From NCBI RefSeq assembly GCF_032362555.1, contig NC_083515.1, positions 779,001 through 843,000 of the forward strand: a stretch of DNA of 64,000 nt. Reading direction: 5' to 3'. The DNA is from Amyelois transitella (Eukaryota > Arthropoda > Insecta > Lepidoptera > Pyralidae). The first letter of the stretch is position 1, and every line of letters begins with the position of its first letter. The translations under genes were made by a program, and so were the position numbers. Shown one piece after another: positions 25,166-35,900 of this stretch. The notes under the pieces were generated by a model. The model saw nothing but the letters and a program-made list of their open reading frames with translations, had not been told where the DNA came from and searched no databases.

Positions 25166-26160
25166 AATATTAGGATGGTATAGGACAAACTTATTACTAG
25201 CAATGTCGGGCAAATTGAATCAAATATTTATTGGTAGTAAACAAATATATAAAATGAAAAAATCCAGTCAATGAGTCACTTTCACTAAAACGAACACAAT
25301 TTATTTCGATTCGAACAATCGACTGCGAAAAAATCAAATAAAACAAAACATGGAATTTGGATTGGCTTGAAATACATACATTGACAGTGACACTGACAGT
25401 CACGAGGCAAAGACATTTTTGTCCTCCCAAGCTTAGCGTTTCCGTGTTCCCCATAAAAGGTTGCCAACTTTTATTTTTTAGTTTAAAAGTAGTAAGAAGT
25501 TTTGGTAGCTTTTCTAAAAATTTTTGTAGAACTTCAAATTTAACTTCTAATTTGAGCTAAGAAACTTTTATCATTTATCAAATCAATAATTTATCATTAA
25601 GCTATACAGCTGAAGGAAACCTTTCAGTCTTTGCGAGATGGTTGGCTCTGTCTACCCCGTTAGGTTTTGTAAATGTACATATGTAAAATAGATTTAATAT
25701 TATCACACAACATGTCCGCATATCAACCAAATACAACCTTGAATAATCAAAAGCTCTATCCGGAAATGTATATCATAATATACAAACTCCAACCATATGA
25801 GTGTATATTATAATATGCCATTTCGGATATTAAAACCCTTAAATTAAAACGTGATAATTATTTGTGAGCGTTTTTTAGGACTGATTAAGCGTCTTTTCAT
25901 AGAAGGCAGTTGGCAACAGTGAACTCAATTGTCATGTCAATAATTTAAATAAAATAAATTTCACTTCATTTTGAGTTGAGCGTGCGTTCGTGCAGTTCTG
26001 TGCAGCTTGTATTATTTGACACGACGCAGCGCCTTTTGCGCTTAGGAGTTCCTTATTAATATATAGTGACGTAATTTTTAGAGTCCCTGTACGAATACGC
26101 TTGGTGTCTTCCATTATCAGGATTGACGAACTAAGGGTCTCCATGTACCTGAATAAAAGT
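25166..26160. promoter_or_regulatory. Divergent promoter region ATG12 / PAM2 gene
   Basis: The two genes start on opposite strands here. Both 5' UTRs and any shared promoter must lie in this ~1 kb. A SINE-A scrap is at 25590-25680. No TATA element or factor site could be named with confidence. Confidence 0.4.
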
Positions 26161-26344
26161 AACAGCTGACAAAGAGCCCTGGAGCGGCTGAAACGAAGGC
26201 CGAACTACATCTCGAGAAGGTATTCAAGTTGCGGGTCTCTGTGCTTCTGCTTCTATATTTTGAAAATTTTGAAGAAAAACAAGTTTGTCACCAACTTCAG
26301 AAAGATTTAACCTGAAAGAGTTCATCTTACTAGATAATTTTAAG
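26161..26344 (+). other. Probable 5' UTR exon of the PAM2 gene
   Basis: The segment ends in a good donor (TTTTAAG|GTAAGT) at 26344. The next acceptor is TTTATTTCAG at 26761-26770, ten bases before the ATG. The upstream boundary is unknown. Confidence 0.45.
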
Positions 26345-26780
26345 GTAAGTTACCAATAATTCAAAAAAAAATTAATAGCTACCTCCAATTAAAAAAATCT
26401 AAAAAGTTTGTTATTCCACTGAATTCTTGAATGTTGTAACTACTTAAATAAATAATATTTGAGGAAGACAGAGAGTTATGTTTATGAAGAACTTTTATAA
26501 AAATTCTCTATCTCTCAAAAAAGGCTCAATAAAAAGTAGAAGCGGAGAAATAAATATAGGTACCTACACCAATTTCAAAATATGTTGAACCTACTGCTGT
26601 TTGAGTAGAAATTGGAAAGACAGTGTCAAAGGGAAAGAAAGATAACTTGATATTTTTAAATGACTTCAAATGAGGAGGATTTCTTAATTGAACGGTTCTT
26701 TTTATATTAAAAAGTAATTTTTAAATTTCTTTGTAAAGTACCCTACATTTCATATTTTTTTTTATTTCAGATTAATCATC

Positions 26781-26925
26781 ATGAAAAGTACTGAAATAGC
26801 CAGCTGGAAGACCAAAGAAGATGTCCTCCAAGATTTGGGGGCATTTGGGCAGATGGGGAATGTGGATAATTATCTTGTGATTGGGAACAGGCCGCCACCT
26901 CCTTTGAGGGAAGACCTGGGTGATG
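26781..26925 (+). CDS. PAM2 gene exon 1
   Basis: It encodes MKSTEIASWKTKEDVLQDLG to REDLGD. The ATG follows the TTTCAG acceptor by ten bases. Ends in phase 1 at GTATGT. Confidence 0.88.
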
Positions 26926-29900
26926 GTATGTACTTATTCTTATTAACTATTTAATTTTTTTAACAATATACAGATTGAAATGCTTAAAAGGCAACATTCG
27001 AACATTAACACACAACAACACATTTTGCGATTCATTTTTATATTATAGATAACAATAGAAATCAGTACTATCTCAGAAAGCTTAAGATGTCTACTTTGCT
27101 ACAAAAAAAAGAAAGAGTAAATAATTAACTTAGTCAAGTAACTATTTCTACTTTCTTAAATTTGACAGTTTTATAAGGTTCAAATCCTAGTGCTTTCAAG
27201 AACTAATAGTAATTAATTACCTACTCTTTTTTATGTGTGTGTGTGTGTCTGGTTTCTGACCGATGCCCTTGCATACATAAAATCACGCCTCTTTCCCGGA
27301 GGGGTAGGTAGAGACATCTTTCCACTTGCCACGATCCACTGTGGAATATGATAGAACAAAAGCATATCAAAAATCACTTTTATTACTGACAAATATAAAG
27401 ATACCTTTGTACATAATTTAATAGTTCAAATCTTGAACTTCATTATTATGTACCTTATTTTTTATTGCATACATTATAAGTAAATGATTTTTTGTACCAA
27501 AGTTCAACTTTTATGCAGCTAAATATTTTACGTTCTTGATCTACCATTTTCAAATCATTAAAATTGAAAGTGATAGGTACAAAGTATTGTATATTTTTGG
27601 AAAGCTTGTCTATCGAAGATTTGAAAAAAATATATAACATTTATATGTTATTCAAACATATGAATATAAAAGTGTTAATCGTACCGTAGTAGAAATAAAG
27701 GTATCTTCAAATTTCGTCGAAGGTTTTAACACTTACCCACGTTTGCCCACTCTTTGAAAATGTTATAAAATTAAATTACTAATACTTGTTTAAAACATAT
27801 ATAAAAATTAGCTGCTACTTCCTGCTACTTACGAATAAAATTAAAAAAAATATCTACAAAGTACTCTTCGTGGGAACAAAATCAACAGTTGCGGTTTAAT
27901 TGGTTGACGAGTCTTATCAATGCTTTGCATGTATATAGGTATACTTATCAATTGAATTTATTAAATTTGATAATTTTTGGTTTCATTTCCTTTGAGAAAA
28001 TAGATATTTGAAATAATTCACACGGTACTAAATAGTATAAAAATAAAAGTAAAAAAAATATGTCTTCATAACAAATTCAGTTTACGCTTGCAAATAGTAC
28101 GGTTAAACATCATTTTTGCAAGCTTTATCATTTGGTGTAATGATAAATGCTAAGAAATTTGGTGAGTATGCATAGGAAACTGCAAGAAATTATGGGAGTA
28201 AATATAGTTGGTATTATATGCCATCATCTGTTCACAAAATTTTAATTCACGGAGAAAGTATTATAAACAATTTTGCAGTATTAACTATCGGACAGCTTTC
28301 TGAAGATGCCCAAGAGTCCCGAGTCCTTATTAAGGACTATAAAAAATTTCGTCTTCATCACTCACGAAAATGTTCCCGAAGAGCAACAAATAAAGATGTG
28401 TTTCATACACTGCTATATACATCTGATCCGTACCTATATAACGAGCATAAGAAAGCCATATGTAAAAAATGATGAAGATACTCTACATCTTCTCAAAGTT
28501 CACGAGCTTATAACAGATCCTGAAGCTCGCCAGGTATAAGAAGGAAGTGCAGAATTTGTTATTAAAATTTAGACATTGATATATTAATGTAAACTATTTC
28601 TAAGCTAATAATATTTCGATTACTTTTTTCATAACTTATCTAGTACTTTTTTTATTCAGCTTTATATATTATTATTCCTAATTATTCCTAATTATTCCTA
28701 TACGTGCAATAACTTGCATTTTTTTAATTTTAATCATTATAAGATACTTAGCTTAACAGTTAGCCTAACTACTAGTTTTAAGAAATATATACTCATATAA
28801 ATGTTTAAAAAAATGTATCATCAAATATATACCACATATGAACTGACGCGACTTTTAAATAAAAAAATAAAAAACTAATGCGTTATTCTATTTTAACGGA
28901 AGTTACATATATAATTCCATGTATATCACTTCATATATGTGCAAAATTTCATAGCTTTATCTTTTGAATTGACGGTTCTACAGATTTTTGATCCGAAACG
29001 GACCCATATTTTCCACAGTGCGATCCCTGCATATTTCTTTTGCTTCATCCACATTCAAAACTCTCATCATATCCAAGCTCGTCGGTTTCGGGAAATCTTG
29101 ATGTTGTTACGGTGAATAAATCTGCATGTTCATACAATTACATTTATGTGTCATGAGTGTTACATAATATGGTTTATTTTTTATGTATTATCAGTGTTTA
29201 AAAATGTATTGTTAATTTACACACTGGCCGCTTACAGAAAAGTTATAACTTTATGTATCGAAAAAGTACGATCGTCAATTGTTAATTTTCACAACAATGA
29301 TTTAAGACACATTGAAGTTAGGATTATTTTAATGTTTTACGCGTTTTATTATATGTAGTTATCTATATTTTTACCAACACACAGTATTTAACTTTACATC
29401 CCGGCTAATTATCTAAACAATCAGCATGATAAAGACAGTAGGTACTTAGTTCAAGCAATTTTATTCATTTCATGTTGATGGAGGTTCTCAGAATCATGAT
29501 ATGTAATTAATTAAGTTTCAGGGCACTTTGCTGATAACATACAAAGATTTAGTTGTTTGAAACTTTATTTTTAGGCCAAGTTATTGATAAGGGACGCGGG
29601 TTAACATTTGAATCTGTTAGTTTTGAGTTTGGCTTAATGTATTTATGAGTAACTACATTGTCCCCTGGCTCCGTTCGTTTAAAACGAAAGATGACGTTAA
29701 TTTCCCGCGTAAATTTTGTGTGACCCATCTAATATTTTCTACAATTTTAAAATCTCAAATTTCGAAACTATAGGTACACAACGTTCCTGATCATATGTAG
29801 TCAATCAAGATGAAAAAAATTAAATAAAAATAAAACAAATGAAATCGGTAAACGGTAAAGATATGAAACAAACAAATAAAATTGATGATATTAATTATTA

Positions 29901-32900
29901 TAAATATAAATAAGTAAGTGCCTACCTTCATAATTCATTATATGTATTGAATGTATAATGAAGTCAGGTACTCATTTATAAATTTTTTAAATTATGTGCA
30001 GATGATATTTTTAACAGAATTTTTTTTTAACTCTAAATATATAAATCTAAAAAGTATTGTTTTCACTCATTATTAAATCTTACCGCTTGCATAGTCAGAA
30101 AGTGCTTATGCGAATTGTTAAATTACATTTGACACATTTAAACCAAGTAAAAACAGTAATTTTTGCGATTAAGCATATATTACATATTGCTTGTAAGCTT
30201 GTCGAATAAAAAAAATGATAAATCAATTTTAAAGAATATACGTAGGTACATAATTTTGCAAGTTTTGTTATCTGGTATAATGACATATGCTAAGAAATTC
30301 GGTTAAAGAAATATAGATAATTAAATACTTTAAAAAAAATTACGAAGAGAGTTATAAATAAAAAATACATATAAGTGGAACAATGTTATCGGTTTTTGAG
30401 AACAAGTTTTTTTTTATGGGTCATGCACGCACATGTGACGCCTTTTAAGCCACTTGAGTCTCTTTTCATTATTGATGGCAATGGTATTCAGGTAGGTACT
30501 CGAAAGGAATTTATGAACATTTAAAGTTTATGCTCACTATGGGACCAGTGGAGTGGGAAGGCCTAGATGAACGTATCTTGAGAAGTATCAAGAGTACCCA
30601 CGAGCATGAAGTCTTGATGAAGCGAAAGAAGTATGCAGGGATCCTGGCAAGGGGAAAGATGTAGTCTATCCTACCCCTTTGGGAAGAAGGCGTGATTTAT
30701 GTATGTATGTAAGTTTATGCCCAAGACTTCACGTGGCATTATGGCAAAAATCTCGTCCGCGCGCCGAGTCGGTTAGCAGTAACTTTTTGTGTTCCGAACA
30801 AATTAAATTGTAAAGTATGTAATTTTATTACGATCTCGGACAAAATGTATATCATGGTGCAGACAAAATAGTGGCCGATCTTTCCCTACTGTCAGTGTCC
30901 ATTAAATCACTTCTATTGTGCTACTAATAAGTGAATTATAACCCGCTCATATTGGTGTAATCTTCGTGCATTGTTTACGCGACACAAGGCGGTGAGTCAC
31001 AGCGAGCGACCGAGCTACCTGCATCCTACCTTCTATCGCTCGCTAATTTAGTTACGTTTATTAAGTTGTATTTATTGCTGCGCTGACACTTCTCATTATA
31101 ATACTTACTAATTGCTATCATGGAGAAATGCTTGGGCTGTAATTCGAACATTATATCGACCGAGTTGCTTCGTTGCGACCATTGTCAAGGAGCTTATCAC
31201 TATAAATGTTTGAATATGGATTTAATCACATATAAAACGATCTTGAATAGCAAAAATACGTGGAGTTGCCCCACTTGCGCCAATATAACGAGACGTAAAG
31301 GTGATAACACTCATACCCCGGTGCGCCGTGTGCACGGGCTTAATGACTCATCGATGTCCTGCGATAACTCAATAATTGATCAAACTGATGTCACTCAAGA
31401 AGGCGGGTCCGTCACACTTCGTCAGATAAGCCTATTATTGGATTCAAAATTTAAAACATTCAAGGATGACATCTTTACAGAAATAAAGGCAGTGGTGAAA
31501 TTAGAAGTGCAGGCTGCGATCACTGACTGGAAGAGTGACTTTAGTAGCACGACTCACCTGTTAGAAGATGGACAAAAAGAAATCAAATGCAATTTAAGCT
31601 CTATTGATGTGAGGGTTCGAGATCTGGATTCCCAAAAAACAAAGTTATTAAACGACATTTGTGACCTTGACCGTAGGGTTAAGTCACATGAAATGTTATC
31701 TCGTAGCTCAAATTTAGAGATTCAAGCTTTACCAGAAAAGCGCGGAGAAAATGTTGTGACTATATTTAAAAAAATATGCGACATCGTTGGTTACTCAATC
31801 TCAGACTCGGAAATATATGCATGCCGCAGAGTCGCGAAAATTGATAGTACGTCAAGTCGCCCACGCAATTTATTGGTCACTCTCCCCTCTCCGCGTCACC
31901 GGGATAGCATCCTGTCGGCCGTCAGGCGTTTCAACAAATCGAACTCCTCTAATCCACTGAACACAGATCACCTCGAAATAAGTGGCACTAGGCAAAAAGT
32001 ATACGTGGTGGAGCACTTGTCACCTGACTGCAAGAAACTTTATGCAGCCGCACGAAAAGTGGCTAAAGAAAAGGCTCACACATTTGTATGGGTTAAATTC
32101 GGTCAAATTTTCATGAGAAAGAATGAGAAATCTCCTGCCATTTTGATCCGAGACTTGGAAAGTTTAAAGAAAGTAGTTTAAGTCACATTAAATATTACGT
32201 AGTTTTCTTTTGTATTTTTAATGTTTATATATTACCAAAATGTTAATCGCATGAGAACAAAAACGACCGAACTATTTTTAAATGTGTTGAATAATGATTA
32301 CGACCTAATTTGTTTGAACGAAACTAATCTCAACTCTAGTGTTTTCGATGCGGAATTGTTTGATAAGCGGTATAATATTTTTCGTAGAGATCGATCCGAC
32401 TGCTCATCTGCTGAGAAAGTTGAAGGAGGTGGTATTGTTATGGCAGCTAAAAAATACCTTAAAATAGTACGTAGGCATGAATGGGAAAGTCAATTTGAAG
32501 ACATTTGGCTATCTTTGATTCCGAACTCAAATAAACGATCGCCATTTCATATATGTCTCTGTTATTTACCACCCGACATGAGCTTGAACAACGTTATTCA
32601 GTTTTTTGAGCACTGCCAGAATGTAATACTAAGTAATGGTCTAAATGACTCATTCCTATTGCTCGGAGATTTTAATATCCCTAAAGTATCTTGGAAGAAA
32701 AGTAACTCTCATAACTTTCTTGAACCGAACGACGTGACTCATGCTCGTGGCCCTATCCTGTTGGAAACAATGACGCTGTGCGATTTGCAGCAGTATAATC
32801 ACTTACTAAATGTTAATGACAGACTGCTTGATCTTATTTTATATAATAACAATAATATAAAAGTAGACAGTGTTGAACCTCTTCTCAAATTGGAAGGACA

Positions 32901-35900
32901 TCACCCATCCATATTAGTGGAGATCATTGAATCGCAGCCATTTTCATGTATTAATCATAATCCTAATTCCCATAGACTTAATTATTGGAAATGTCAATAT
33001 ACTCAAATAAAGGAATCTTTAGCATCTATCGACTGGCAAGATCTTCTATCCGATCCCAACATTGATGTTGCCCTTAACATTTTTTACAAAAAACTGAATA
33101 ACATAATACGCAGATACACTCCTTTGCAAAAATGTAAGTCTCCTAAATTTCCACACTGGTATAGTAATGCTTTAATTAATTGTTTAAAAGAAAAACATAA
33201 ATATCACATAAAATTTAAAAAGTACGGGAACCCTCGGGATTACGATACATTTGATTTGTTGCGTCATAGAAGCAAAAAGATGATACATGAATGCTATAAA
33301 CATTTTATACAAACTACAGAAAGTGATATGCGACATAATTTAAAAGCTTTTTGGAGGTATGTCAATAGTAAGAAGACTTCTAATTCCATTCCCCAGAATA
33401 TGTCCCATATGAATGAAACATCGTCAGACCCTCAGGGTGTCTGTGAATTATTTGCGAATTATTTTAAATCTGTATACGAGTTACCTACAGTTTGTCCCAC
33501 TGATACAACCCATATGTCGAACCAAATTATTTTAGATCATATTTATATTAAACACGAGGATATTATCAGGTCTATCAAGGAACTTGACCCTAACAAGGGT
33601 GCTGGACCTGATGCAATACCGGTTAGATTTATTAAAACTTGTGCTAATGAATTGAGTATCCCATTAGAAATCCTATTTAATAAATCACTGAAAGCTGGTC
33701 GCTTTCCAGATTATTGGAAATCAAGTTATTTAATACCTATATTTAAATCTGGAGACAAACATAAGTGCGAAAATTACCGTCCCATAAGCATACTGTCATG
33801 TCTGGCTAAGCTTTTTGAGTTCCTTGTATATCCCTTTCTCTTAAGTCATTTTAAACATCATATATCACAATTTCAGCATGGTTTTATCCCTGGTCGATCC
33901 ACTATTAGTAATTTATTGGTTTACAAATCTTACATATGCAATGCCTTTGATAAGCGGCATCAAGTAGACTCCATATATACCGACTTCTCGAAGGCATTCG
34001 ATAAGGTGAATCACCCTTTGTTGATCAGGAAACTTGCACGTTATGGAGTTCACGGTTCACTCTTACGTTGGATTAATTCATACATCTCCAATCGTAGTCT
34101 AATGGTAGCTGTCAAGGGTTATTTGTCGGGTCCAATAGCAGTTACATCTGGCGTGCCACAGGGCTCAATTCTAGGCCCATTACTCTTCATAATTTTTATA
34201 AACGATTTGGTTGATGCTATTGACAGCAATTGCTTACTATACGCAGATGATTTAAAATTGTTTCGATCCATTTCTAATTACAGTGATTGTAATACATTAC
34301 AATCCGATATTGATAAAGTACATGAATGGTGTCTTTTAAACTCCATGTACCTAAATATTAATAAATGTTTTGTTATATCATTTTGCACGAAAGAACCAAA
34401 ATTTAGATTTAACTACAACATCAATTGCCAAAATTTGGAACGTAAGAACGTAGCTAGAGACTTGGGAGTAATGTTTGATTATCAGCTTTCCTTCCGTACT
34501 CATTTTAGCCAAATCATGAACAAAAGCAATAGACTTAATGGTTTTATCCTTCGTTTATCAAAAGAGTTTCGAAATCCAAATACTGCAAATTACCTATACA
34601 CAGCCATAGTGCGTCCATTGGTAGAATATGGTTCTATAATTTGGTCACCATATTATAAGGTTCACCAGGATAATATTGAGAGAATCCAAAAGCGATATTT
34701 AACTGCTGTTTGTCGCAGATATAGACTTTGTAGAGAATTAGATTGTTACGATGCTAAGTTACATTACTTTAAAACGTCTTCCTTGATATGTCGCAGGCAA
34801 AGAAATGAGCTTATATTTTTATATAAAATCATAAATTCCGATATTGATTGCCCTGAACTCTTAATGCAAATAAATTTTAATACCAATCACCGTTCTCGCC
34901 ATGCTCCAACATTTTTTGTTCCGTTTTTCCGAAACAGGATCTCCTTCAACAATCCGCTCTCGGTCATGTGTAGATCGTATAATAAAGCTAATATTAATGG
35001 ATTAGATATTTTTAGCCAGAGTATCAAGCAATTCCGAAATTTTTTAATTATGTTGTTCCCCTAGAGTCTATTTTATTTTATTTTATTTTTGTATCCTTTT
35101 CCCCACTTTCTATAAAAACCATTGATTTGTGATAACTTTCTGAGCTACTTCGTTGTTTTTGTTTTAATGTCTTGTTGTTTGAGTTCATGTTCTGTTAATG
35201 ACTCATTTTACATGATCATGCTGTGTACACTAAAGTTGGACATTTTACTTGTTCATTATATATACATTTCCTAAGGATAATAATGCAATTCTGTAATCTG
35301 TCTGTATGTGTACCTTAATAAATAAAATAAAATAAAATTATGTTTGGCGCAACATTCGGTAACTTGATTCGCGTCGAATTAAATAAATGATATTATGTTG
35401 GTAGGTACCTACCTATAGATCAAAGAGATCGTTCTTAGAATTGTATTTGTATAAACTAGTTGCGTACACGTTAACATTGTAATACCTACATATTCCAGAG
35501 ACTATTTATAATTTTACTTTCATTCAAGTAAATATCTTAACAAATAAAATTAAGTATTGCTCGCCTGTGATTGAATCTAAATTCTATCGTTAAGCCAAAT
35601 GGCTGAACTTGGCTTATCAATCCTTTCGAGACTGTTGGCTCTCTCTACCCCACTAAGGATATTGTAGACGTGATTATCTTATATGTACTCTTATGTATGT
35701 GATTCGTTTCATTCGAGTTAGTTCCAACATCGCACTTGTCCTCAATATGAACTGGAAAAGTACACTGAAGTAGCCATACCGAATGCAATCATCGTGGTGG
35801 AATGCCTTGCGATTGCATGATGCCCTCAAAATGGCAAGAAGGGCGTACAGAGGAGTTCTAGTGGGTAGGCTGGCACATTAGGTGCTAGGAATCCCACACT

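Larger units (their letters stand above)
30740..35338 (+). mobile_element. Non-LTR retrotransposon with two intact ORFs (jockey/CR1-type)
   Basis: Two uninterrupted ORFs are separated by 39 bp, followed by ~275 bp of 3' UTR and a terminal (AATAA)n-like repeat at about 35317-35338. There is no RNase H domain and no LTR. The 5' end is only estimated (GC-rich start near 30740) and target duplications could not be fixed. The lack of any stop or frameshift in 3.9 kb of coding sequence suggests a young, possibly active copy. Confidence 0.85.
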
